NCBI GenBank assembly: GCA_002084585.1
Contig: NBLM01000008.1
Coordinates: forward strand, 1 to 46,007
Direction: 5' to 3'
Length of the DNA stretch: 46,007 nt
Origin: Planctomycetales bacterium 4572_13
Lineage (GTDB): Bacteria > Planctomycetota > Phycisphaerae > Sedimentisphaerales > Anaerohalosphaeraceae
Shown piece by piece: positions 39,216-46,007 of this stretch. Numbering within the stretch: position 1 is the first letter of the stretch; the number at the start of each line of letters is the position of its first letter. The notes beneath the pieces were generated by a model. That model was not told where the DNA came from. It saw nothing but the letters and a program-made list of their open reading frames with translations, and searched no databases. A program made the translations under genes and the position numbers.

Positions 39216-39692
39216 CTATTTTTCCTCGGTGTTTTTTTGTTCCGTTTTTTCTGCAGGTTTCTTTCGGACCGGTCTCCCTGCCGTCCGTTTCTGGATCTGC
39301 TCAAAGCGTTCACGCCGCTGTCGCTCACCCCGCTCCATTTTCTGCTTGAATTCGGCGTCTTTTCTGTCAATCATCTTCTGGATCGCCTCAGCGGTGCGGG
39401 ACGCTTTCTCTTCTTCTGCTATCTTCTTTATTGCCTCAAGTTCCGCAAGGGCGTCTTTATGTCCGGCCGTCTGTTTAGCCAACCTTTCCTGATAGGCCTG
39501 CCGGCGATTCTCCGGAGTGCCGCGACGGCCCGGAGCGGTTCCGGGGCCTCTCTCTGATCGCTGCCTTGAAACAGAAATATCGGCTTTTTTATCTTTTTGC
39601 CCGGCCTCTTTTTCAGTTGAAGTTTCAGCTATCACCAGAGCCGAAATTAAACAGACCGCCAATACCAACCCTATGGTTTTCTTCGCTTTCAT
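39216..39692 (-). CDS. Exported, highly charged helical protein of unknown function
   Basis: A 158-residue protein with a signal peptide (MKAKKTIGLVLAVCLISALV) and a mature part made almost wholly of K, E, R, Q and A. A proline/glycine/arginine-rich patch (about 48-65) is followed by a long coiled coil (about 66-140) and a KKPAEK-type tail. No domain is recognised. AGGAG precedes the ATG. It lies 44 nt downstream of clpC on the same strand; a CCCC-TTA-GGGG stem with T-run separates them. Confidence 0.65.
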   Translation of the reverse strand: MKAKKTIGLVLAVCLISALVIAETSTEKEAGQKDKKADISVSRQRSERGPGTAPGRRGTPENRRQAYQERLAKQTAGHKDALAELEAIKKIAEEEKASRTAEAIQKMIDRKDAEFKQKMERGERQRRERFEQIQKRTAGRPVRKKPAEKTEQKNTEEK

Positions 39693-39736
39693 TTTGGTCT
39701 CCTATTGTCAAAAAAATGAGTCCCCTAAGGGGTTAC

Positions 39737-42274
39737 TTATTGAGCCGGTTCCTCGGCGGACGGCCCTGAATGGACAACCACGCTATCCTCATCAACCGGG
39801 GCCGGGGCGTCCACCCCATCAAATCGCAGGTGATCCTCATCCTGCACAGATATTCGGATCAGCGTTTTGCCCTTAAACTTTCCGCGGAGCAGGTCTTCCG
39901 ACAGCGGATCTTCAATGTACCGTTCAATGGCACGACGCAACGGGCGAGCGCCAAATTCCGGATTGTATCCCTTGTCAATCAGGAATTCCTTGGCACTGCT
40001 CTCTATATCCAGGTGCAGATCGTGCTCAAGGAGCCGCTTAAATACCTTATTGAGTTCGTACTCCACGATCGTGGTCAGGTCGTCACGCGTCAACGAACGG
40101 AAGACGATCTGGGCGTCAAGCCGGTTCAGAAATTCCGGACGGAAATGGCGTTCCATCTCTTTATCCAAAAGTTCTTTCATTTTTTCAAAATTATTTTCTT
40201 CGGTTTGCTTGCCAAAACCAAAACCGGATTGATTCTTAATCAGGTCAGCACCGATATTACTGGTCATAATCAGGATCACATTTTTGAAGTCCACATGTCG
40301 GCCGAACGAATCGGTCAGCCGGCCTTCTTCCATGATCTGCAACAACATATTGTACACATCTGAATGGGCCTTTTCAATCTCGTCTAAAAGAAGAACCGCA
40401 TAGGGACGGCGGCGGATTCGTTCGGTCAATTGACCCCCCTCTTCATAGCCCACATAACCGGGAGGCGCCCCCACCAAGCGGCTGACGGTATGTTTTTCCA
40501 TATATTCACTCATATCAATCTGGATCATCGCATCTGAATCGCCAAACATAAACTCAGCGATGGCCCGAGCCAGCAGGGTCTTGCCAACACCACTGGGGCC
40601 GATGAAGATGAAACTTCCCATTGGACGATTGGGATCTTTCAGACCACTTCGGCTCCGGCGGACCGCCTTGGACAACGCCGTAATCGCTTCGTCCTGCGAA
40701 ACCACCGTCTTGTGCAGTTCACTCTCCATTTCGAGTAATTTCTGGGCCTCTTCTTTTTCCAGACGGGTCAGCGGAACCCCGGTCATCTTGCTGACCACCT
40801 CAGCAATCACTTCGGCGTCCACCTCTCCCACTGTTTCGCTGCTCTTTTCCTGCCACTTCTTCTGAATCTCGGCTTTCTCATCCAAAATTCGCTGGATATC
40901 GTCACGCAATGCAGCCGCTCTCTCATAATCGGCATCGCGGACGGCCTCATCTTTTTCCGCCTGCAATTTTTCTATCTTGGATTCGATCTCTGCCAAATCC
41001 GGCGGAGGCGTCATGTTTTTCAGCCGAACCCGTGCTCCGGCCTCATCGACAACATCAATCGCCTTATCCGGAAGACAGCGGCCTGAAATGTAGCGTGTCG
41101 AAAGTTCCACCGCCTGACGCAGCGACTCATCCGTAAAATGGACCCGGTGATGTTCTTCATAACAATCACGCAATCCCTTGAGGATTTCAACCGTTTCTTC
41201 TTTACTGGGCGGCTCAACGATAATGGTCTGGAATCGCCGTTCCAGAGCCGCATCTTTTTCAATGTACTTACGATACTCATCAAAAGTCGTCGCTCCAATG
41301 CACTGCACCTCACCGCGGGACAGCGCGGGCTTGAGTACATTGGAAGCATCAATCGCTCCTTCAGCGCCGCCGGCACCCACTAAGGTGTGCAGTTCATCGA
41401 CGAACAAAAGGATATTACCCGCTCTGCGAACTTCGTTAATCACCGCCTTGATGCGTTCTTCAAACTGGCCGCGATACTTCGTACCCGCCACCATCATCGC
41501 CAGGTCGAGTACGACCAGCCGTTTTCCCTTTAATATCTCCGGTACTTCGTGGCCAACAATGCTCTGAGCAAGCCCTTCGACGATGGCGGTCTTTCCAACC
41601 CCGGCTTCTCCGAGCAGTACCGGGTTATTTTTAGTCCGGCGGCAAAGAATCTGAACCAGTCGTTCAATTTCCGTCGCGCGTCCGATCACCGGATCCAGTT
41701 CGCCCTTGGTGGCCAGTTCTGTCAAATCTCTGCCAAAACTATCCAGTGCCGGCGTCTTACTCTTGGCGGTTTTGGCGGCCTGTGCGGCGGCCGGATTCAT
41801 CTTCATCCCCATGGACTGATAGGCGTTATCGTCAACACCCGCCCCCAATAGATTCAGCACTTCCTGGCGGACATTTTCCAACTTCAGGCCGAGATTCATC
41901 AGGACCTGAGCCGCAACACCCTCGCTCTCGCGCAGCAGCCCCAAAAGGATATGCTCGGTGCCGACATAATTGTGATTTAAGGAGCGGGCCTCTTCAATCG
42001 CAAACTCGATGACCTTTTTAGCTCGCGGGGTCTGGGGCAATTTACCCATCGTCACCATATCCGGGCCGCTCTTGACGAGCTTTTCGATCTCAAGACGGAG
42101 TTTTTTGACATCCACATCAAGATTTCGCAGAACATTGGCCCCGACGCCGTTGCCCTCTTTCACCAAACCCAATAGAATATGCTCGGTGCCGATATATTCA
42201 TGATTGAATCGTTGGGCCTCTTGATTGGCCAACGCCATGACTTTTCTTGCACGATCTGTAAAACGCTCAAACAT
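39737..42274 (-). CDS. clpC: ATP-dependent Clp protease ATP-binding subunit ClpC
   Basis: An 845-residue class I Clp ATPase. The N-domain has the two Clp_N repeats ([17 protein letters not shown] and [17 protein letters not shown]). First AAA+ has Walker [10 protein letters not shown]; the middle region has a UVR motif ([15 protein letters not shown]), which marks ClpC rather than ClpB; second AAA+ has [11 protein letters not shown], pore loop GYVGYEEGG and the late GFGFG loop for ClpP contact. It unfolds proteins for ClpP during stress. Start ATG 42274 with AAGGGAT. No mcsA, mcsB or ctsR is adjacent. Confidence 0.96.
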   Translation of the reverse strand: MFERFTDRARKVMALANQEAQRFNHEYIGTEHILLGLVKEGNGVGANVLRNLDVDVKKLRLEIEKLVKSGPDMVTMGKLPQTPRAKKVIEFAIEEARSLNHNYVGTEHILLGLLRESEGVAAQVLMNLGLKLENVRQEVLNLLGAGVDDNAYQSMGMKMNPAAAQAAKTAKSKTPALDSFGRDLTELATKGELDPVIGRATEIERLVQILCRRTKNNPVLLGEAGVGKTAIVEGLAQSIVGHEVPEILKGKRLVVLDLAMMVAGTKYRGQFEERIKAVINEVRRAGNILLFVDELHTLVGAGGAEGAIDASNVLKPALSRGEVQCIGATTFDEYRKYIEKDAALERRFQTIIVEPPSKEETVEILKGLRDCYEEHHRVHFTDESLRQAVELSTRYISGRCLPDKAIDVVDEAGARVRLKNMTPPPDLAEIESKIEKLQAEKDEAVRDADYERAAALRDDIQRILDEKAEIQKKWQEKSSETVGEVDAEVIAEVVSKMTGVPLTRLEKEEAQKLLEMESELHKTVVSQDEAITALSKAVRRSRSGLKDPNRPMGSFIFIGPSGVGKTLLARAIAEFMFGDSDAMIQIDMSEYMEKHTVSRLVGAPPGYVGYEEGGQLTERIRRRPYAVLLLDEIEKAHSDVYNMLLQIMEEGRLTDSFGRHVDFKNVILIMTSNIGADLIKNQSGFGFGKQTEENNFEKMKELLDKEMERHFRPEFLNRLDAQIVFRSLTRDDLTTIVEYELNKVFKRLLEHDLHLDIESSAKEFLIDKGYNPEFGARPLRRAIERYIEDPLSEDLLRGKFKGKTLIRISVQDEDHLRFDGVDAPAPVDEDSVVVHSGPSAEEPAQ

Positions 42275-42711
42275 AACTGATCCCTTAATCTTTCAAACAC
42301 CTTATTTCTCAACCACACATTCTAACACAGATGTCCAACCTGTCAATCACCGTTCAATTCACAACCGACACCCTCGCAAATACAAGTATTACGAAAGAAG
42401 AATCAATATGTTCATCATCCGCATTGACCCATATTCGTGTTTTGAGGCCCTTGATTGCTCTGAATATACCCGGATATCGGAAAATTCCACACCCTATCCA
42501 TCGACAAAATATCAAGGGAACTTTCATAGAAAAGGTACAAAATTGCACGGGCTACAAGATGGCAGATGTCCTGAACTTCAAATCAGGTCCATATAAGCTT
42601 TCAGGAAAAATGAGGGCCCAAAAAGAGCCGCCATTGAACGGGTCCGATTTCCCGGACAGATATGCTGCCTCAGTTTTTTTTACAGGAACCTATTTGGCCG
42701 TAACCTTACGG
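42275..42711. other. Gene-free stretch upstream of clpC
   Basis: About 440 bp. It holds the clpC promoter; I see no CIRCE or CtsR-like operator. A plus-strand frame (42331-42975) spans it but has no protein-like composition and runs antisense into the TPR gene, so I did not call it. Confidence 0.55.
42319..42346 (-). promoter_or_regulatory. clpC promoter
   Basis: Minus strand perfect TTGACA (42341-42346), 16-nt spacer, TAGAAT (42319-42324); leader about 38 nt. Housekeeping sigma type. Confidence 0.75.
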
Positions 42712-43332
42712 TTATTTGAGTACTTTGATGTTTTCCTGGAGAAGGCGGACATTTTCCTGAGCGGCTTCTTCGGGAAGGATTTGCCGATACAATGCCAAGG
42801 CCTCCTCGTTTCGGCCCATCAGGGCCAGGGCCGTGGCCATATTGGAACGATAGCGCGTGTTTTCCGGGACGACCGCCGAGGCGCTTGTAAAGTAATCCAG
42901 TGCATTCTGATATCGTTTTCTGATCAGCCAGCACATGCCGGTGTTATTGAGCAGGATGGGATCGTTGGCTCTTAACTCCAGACCCGCCTGTAATGTTTTC
43001 ATGGCCTCCGGAATTCGCCGCTGCCGCATCAGCAATGATGCCAGGTCATTATAAGCAGGCGAGAAGTCGGGGTATTGGACCAGAATCCTGCGATACAACT
43101 GCTCGGCCTGGGCATCTTTGCCCTGTGTTTGCAGCATATCCGCCATCAAATACAGCGTCTTAGCGGTCGGCGGACGGTCCGGGTCAAACGGATCTTCGAC
43201 CGGGGGCTGATTGGCCGCGGCGTTAGCGCCTGTCGCGTTGGCGTTTGGGGGGAGTTCGCATCCGGCAACAAAGAAGAGAACCGAAACGCAAACGGCTATG
43301 ATGTAGTCATGCTTCAGCGGTTTTTTCTTCAT
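42712..43332 (-). CDS. TPR-repeat lipoprotein, TadD-like
   Basis: A 206-residue lipoprotein. The signal ends in VLFFVAGC with the lipidated cysteine at residue 25, then a low-complexity Ala/Asn/Pro linker and about four tetratricopeptide repeats (PDFSPAYNDLASLLMRQRRI, PILLNNTGMCWLIRKRY, TRYRSNMATALALMGRNEEA). TadD proteins of this form pilot or stabilise the Tad pilus secretin. Its place downstream of tadC and a second lipoprotein supports that. ATG 43332 chosen over 43350 for a normal signal length. Confidence 0.8.
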   Translation of the reverse strand: MKKKPLKHDYIIAVCVSVLFFVAGCELPPNANATGANAAANQPPVEDPFDPDRPPTAKTLYLMADMLQTQGKDAQAEQLYRRILVQYPDFSPAYNDLASLLMRQRRIPEAMKTLQAGLELRANDPILLNNTGMCWLIRKRYQNALDYFTSASAVVPENTRYRSNMATALALMGRNEEALALYRQILPEEAAQENVRLLQENIKVLK

Positions 43333-43346
43333 GGGTTTTATTTTAG

Positions 43347-43592
43347 CCACAGATTAACACGGATTGACACTGATTAAAAAAACTGAACCACGAATTAACA
43401 CGGAATAAAAAAACAACTGAAAATTTTGCCACAGAGAACACAGAGATTAAAACCACGAAAAACACGGAATAAAAAAAGAAAACGGGTCCACAGATTTCAC
43501 TGATTGACACCCATTAAAAAAACTAAAGAACCACGAATGGACACGAATTTTGGTTTTTTAACCGCGGATTTCGCGGATTAACGCGGATTATT
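43347..43592. repeat. Short-period repeat block (about 10-nt units)
   Basis: Runs of degenerate 9-11-nt units such as CACAGATTAA-CACGGATTGA-CACTGATT, CCACGAATTAACACGGAAT, CACAGAGAACACAGAG and CGCGGATTTCGCGGATTAA, separated by A-runs. Within a run the core word (GATT, GAAT) recurs every 9-11 nt, near one DNA turn. Confidence 0.75.
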
Positions 43593-43609
43593 AAAATAAC
43601 TAAAAAAAA

Positions 43610-43923
43610 CTAATTAAAGAACAACCTTCGTCGAGACCGTCCTGGGACAACTTATGTCTTTCGCCCCTTCGGGGCTGGAGGACTTCGACATCCTTTCCGG
43701 GGGCTTACGCCGCCCGGCTAACAGACTATCGCCCCTTTGGGGCTTTACGAAGAAAACAAACTCTTCTTACCGGGGGTTTGGCCCGATAGCTATTGCCTTA
43801 TAATCCTTTTGGGGCTTCGTTATTCGACCCCTTCAGGGTCGGTTAAACTAATCCACCTCAACCACGGGTTCCGGTCTTCGCCCTGCACCCGCGGCTACCG
43901 TTATTAAAGCCCTGCGGGCTTTT
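43610..43923. repeat. GC-hairpin cluster, copy H (direct repeat of 45626-45943)
   Basis: About 314 bp holding, in order, CGCCCCTTCGGGGC, CCGGGGGCTTACGCCGCCCGG with GCTA, GCCCCTTTGGGGC, CCGGGGGTTTGGCCCGATAGC, CTTTTGGGG, GACCCCTTCAGGGTC, CCACGGGTTCCGG...CACCCGCGGCTA, and AGCCCTGCGGGCT. Nearly identical to the second copy 2.0 kb away in the same orientation. Confidence 0.85.
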
Positions 43924-44027
43924 ACCATACCGATTTCTGTGTCAATTACAATTCTTAATTCAAAGACCCAAGGAACGGCGTGGGCACAGCCCACCCTACA
44001 GATTACGCCGCCGCATCGAGAAACCGT

Positions 44028-44528
44028 TTAAAAGGCGACTTCCATGTCAAAGCCCTGGCTCATGTCCGTGGTCTTTTCGGTGGCGAGGATCTCTATGATC
44101 GCATTGGAGGCGATGCCGTCGCCGCCGGGGGCGCCGTCGGCGATACGGATCTTCTCGTCGGGGATTCCGCCGACCAGCAATTTTTCATAGATGGTCTGCG
44201 CACGGGATTGATACAACAGCGATTCGGTGCCGCCCTGCTGGAGGATCAACTGGCCGGGATTGTCTTGGAAATGCTGAACCAGCACGGTCAAATCCCGCTC
44301 ACCCAAGCCGTTTAGCTGTGCGCTGTTATTGACAAAATGATACGGATACAGCGTGTGCTGGGCGATAATCGCATTCTGGATTGCCAGATCCGAATAGGTA
44401 TCGACGATCTTTTTGTTGACCGCATCGGTGTCCAGCGTATTGGTATCGGCCTGCTCTTCCTGACAACCACACAACGACAACGATACAGCGACTATCAAAC
44501 TCAGTACAAACATTCTTTTAAGCTTCAT
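44028..44528 (-). CDS. Tad-locus lipoprotein, CpaD/OmpA-like
   Basis: A 166-residue lipoprotein (signal ending LSLCGC, lipidated Cys22). The mature part has YPYHFVNNSAQLNGLGERDL, then NPGQLILQQGGTESLLYQSR and GIPDEKIRIADGAPGGDG, a pattern resembling the OmpA-like/CpaD outer-membrane subunit of Tad pilus loci: LN-x-x-G-x-x-DL, NPG, arginine in the SR-AQ helix. It would anchor or help assemble the secretin. GGAG precedes ATG 44528. It follows tadC by 28 nt. Confidence 0.7.
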   Translation of the reverse strand: MKLKRMFVLSLIVAVSLSLCGCQEEQADTNTLDTDAVNKKIVDTYSDLAIQNAIIAQHTLYPYHFVNNSAQLNGLGERDLTVLVQHFQDNPGQLILQQGGTESLLYQSRAQTIYEKLLVGGIPDEKIRIADGAPGGDGIASNAIIEILATEKTTDMSQGFDMEVAF

Positions 44529-44556
44529 GTTAGATTCTCCTATGATTAAAATTTTG

Positions 44557-45474
44557 TTATTGTAGTGCCTCACCGAGTGAAATCACCGCCGGACCGATCA
44601 ACACAATCAGAACCGCCGGGAAAATAAACAAGATCATGGGGAACAGCATTTTGACACTCATTTTTTCCGCCGTTTCCTGAGCGCCAAAACTTCTTTCTTC
44701 GCGAACGGATTCGGCAAAAATCTGGAGGGTTTCGGCGATACTGGTTCCGAACCGATCCGTTTGGATGAGAATCGCCGCCAGCGACTTCAACTCGGCAACC
44801 CCAGTTCGCTCGGCCATGTGCTTCATCGCATCAATGCGGGTTACGCCCAAGTGCATCTCAAAATCGGTCAGCGACATCGCGCCCGCTAAGACCTTGCTGA
44901 CCTGGCGAATTTCATCGGCGACAATGTTCCAGGCCATATCGAGTCCCAAGCCGGACGAGACGCAGATTTCCAGCAAATCCACCGCTTCGGGCAGGTGGCG
45001 GTAAATCTCATCGTGCCGCTTTTTCATCTGAAGTAACAAAAAGAAATTCGGCAGAAAAAAACAAGCTGTCGCCCCCAGAAAAATCGTCGTCATCTTGGAG
45101 CTAAAAATCATCTCCGATGGAATGACGAGAATCGTCGCCAGCAAAAAGCCGATGATAAACAAAAGAATCTTAACGCCTGTATAAATCGCTGGCGCATAGG
45201 GGTGCAGGAATCCGGCCTGGATCATCTGTTCCCACAGCGAAGCAGATGCGCGGCTGTGGGATGCGACATTGCCAATCTTCTCAAGCAGTTTAAGAATTCC
45301 GCCCTGCTTTTCGGTCTTTTCTGAAAACGGATCGTCATCAAAGACGCCCACCATTCGGACCTCGATGGATTTTTTCTCTTTGTACGAACGGTATAAAATG
45401 ATTGAAAATCCAATCAGGAGAACCGCCGCAAATGCGAGAATCGCAATCGCTATTTCAATTCCTAAAAATCCCAT
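44557..45474 (-). CDS. tadC: Tad pilus inner-membrane platform protein TadC
   Basis: A 305-residue type II secretion F-domain protein. One helix at the N-terminus (about 7-27), a charged cytoplasmic part, a pair of helices (about 84-130), the T2SSF domain with HLPEAVDLLEICVSSGLGLD (20 residues) and the repeated EMHLGVTRIDAMKHMAERTG, and two terminal helices. It pairs with TadB to form the platform turned by the TadA ATPase. It is the first Tad gene visible; the rest of the locus lies beyond the right end of the window. Start ATG 45474. Confidence 0.9.
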   Translation of the reverse strand: MGFLGIEIAIAILAFAAVLLIGFSIILYRSYKEKKSIEVRMVGVFDDDPFSEKTEKQGGILKLLEKIGNVASHSRASASLWEQMIQAGFLHPYAPAIYTGVKILLFIIGFLLATILVIPSEMIFSSKMTTIFLGATACFFLPNFFLLLQMKKRHDEIYRHLPEAVDLLEICVSSGLGLDMAWNIVADEIRQVSKVLAGAMSLTDFEMHLGVTRIDAMKHMAERTGVAELKSLAAILIQTDRFGTSIAETLQIFAESVREERSFGAQETAEKMSVKMLFPMILFIFPAVLIVLIGPAVISLGEALQ

Positions 45475-45496
45475 TTTATTGTTGTCCTGTTTATGT

Positions 45497-45583
45497 CCAC
45501 AGATTTCACTGATTAACACAGATTAAAAAAACAACTTAAAAAATAAAGAACCACGAATTAACACGAATACACACGAATTAAAA
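45497..45583. repeat. Short-period repeat block upstream of tadC
   Basis: CACAGATTTCACTGATTAA-CACAGATTAA, then CCACGAATTAACACGAATA and CACACGAATT; 9-11-nt spacing of GATT or GAAT words. Same family and same order relative to the hairpin cluster as at 43347-43592. Confidence 0.75.
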
Positions 45584-45625
45584 AAAACTACAAAACTATT
45601 AACTGTTCAAACGACTCAAAACATT

Positions 45626-45943
45626 CTAATTAAAAAACGACCTTCGTCGAGACCGTCCTGGGACAACCTATGTCTTTCGCCCCTTCGGGGCTTTGGAGGA
45701 CTTCGACATCCTTTCCGGGGGCTTACGCCGCCCGGCTAACAAACTATCGCCCCTTTGGGGCTTTACGAAAAAAACAAACTCTTCTTACCGGGGGTTTGGC
45801 CCGATAGCTATTGCCTTATAACCCTTTTGGGGCTTCGTTATTCGACCCCTACAGGGTCGGTTAAATCGGCTATCACTAACCACGGGTTCCGGTCACGATG
45901 CTCCCTGCACCCGCGGCTACCGTTATTAAAGCCCTTCGGGCTT
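45626..45943. repeat. GC-hairpin cluster, copy I (direct repeat of 43610-43923)
   Basis: Near-identical to the copy 2.0 kb to the left across about 315 bp, with small differences (for example GACCCCTACAGGGTC instead of GACCCCTTCAGGGTC, which spoils the stem loop only). All stems are preserved. Confidence 0.85.
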
Positions 45944-46007
45944 TCATTTTACAACGCGCTAAAAATAAACCCTGCTTTCTCTTTACAGGCCCCGCTGGAC
46001 TTCGGTC

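Larger units (their letters stand above)
43333..44027. other. Gene-free repeat region between tadD-like and lipoprotein genes
   Basis: About 695 bp inside the Tad locus without genes. In order from the left: short-period CACAGATT/CACGAAT repeats (43347-43592), a large GC-hairpin cluster (43610-43923) and a GTGGGC-ACA-GCCCAC stem (43980-43994). Confidence 0.8.
45475..46007. other. Gene-free repeat region upstream of tadC
   Basis: About 530 bp to the window edge: short-period repeats (45497-45583), an AT-rich spacer and the second large hairpin cluster (45626-45943). No gene is supported. Confidence 0.8.

Noticed and set aside
42331-42975. Plus-strand frame of 214 codons between clpC and the TPR gene
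   Set aside because: Its second half is antisense to the TPR lipoprotein gene, composition is not protein-like and there is no ribosome site.
43610-43923. Hairpin clusters as a CRISPR array or as terminators
   Set aside because: Units are palindromic, of unequal length and without unique spacers; stems lack T-runs and also occur inside an operon.

Overview
The window looks like a chromosomal segment of an anaerobic or facultatively anaerobic planctomycete, most likely from the Phycisphaerae/Sedimentisphaerales side of the phylum. The grounds are indirect. ThiE carries the remains of an N-terminal helical extension that I know from planctomycetes. Intergenic regions are crowded with hairpin clusters and short helical-period repeats. 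A ferredoxin-dependent 2-oxoacid oxidoreductase, a MetF/zinc-domain/methyltransferase fusion and Feo iron uptake suggest anaerobic metabolism. Two Clp ATPases, OprB-like porin, lipoproteins and Tad genes fit a diderm. No rRNA or marker gene fixes the taxon, so this is inference.

Layout. 1-1205 is the end of an integrated element: a phage connector-like gene, a small membrane coiled-coil gene and a displaced 3' half of tRNA-Ile/Met(CAU). About 110 bp further on lies a 5' half of tRNA-Arg(CCU) on the other strand; both pieces break at the anticodon loop. 1449-7414 (+) holds a GNAT acetyltransferase, a membrane-anchored unknown, a HAD phosphatase, rpsO-pnp and a sigma-54 activator with a degenerate receiver. 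7922-16931 (-) holds a ROK kinase, clpX, an orphan ExbD, a four-subunit 2-oxoacid:ferredoxin oxidoreductase and a TPP-riboswitch-controlled thiFSGH operon. 17386-26438 (+) holds a broken thiE, the 813-residue MetF fusion, a three-gene membrane/zinc cluster, smpB, a DUF1844 gene, trpC and a TauE/SafE permease.

26636-45474 is entirely on the minus strand: two cyclophilins, VanZ-like and other membrane proteins, hisH-hisF, a porin-NikMN-NikQ-NikO type nickel/cobalt uptake operon behind a Nur-like palindrome, a dtxR-feoB-Cys-rich-hemP iron operon, clpC, and the 3' part of a Tad pilus locus (tadC, lipoprotein, tadD-like). The last two genes of the iron operon are very short.

How it fits together. 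The metal operons import Ni/Co and Fe(II), needed for iron-sulfur, corrinoid or nickel enzymes. The MetF fusion could couple methylene-THF reduction to methyl transfer, and the oxidoreductase exchanges electrons with ferredoxin. At least three genes (argA-like, thiE remnant, smpB) have a -10 box 6-8 nt before the start codon, which predicts leaderless transcripts. Intergenic regions repeatedly carry clusters of GC-rich hairpins, including inside the thi operon, and a near-identical ~315-bp copy pair flanks tadC and its lipoprotein gene.
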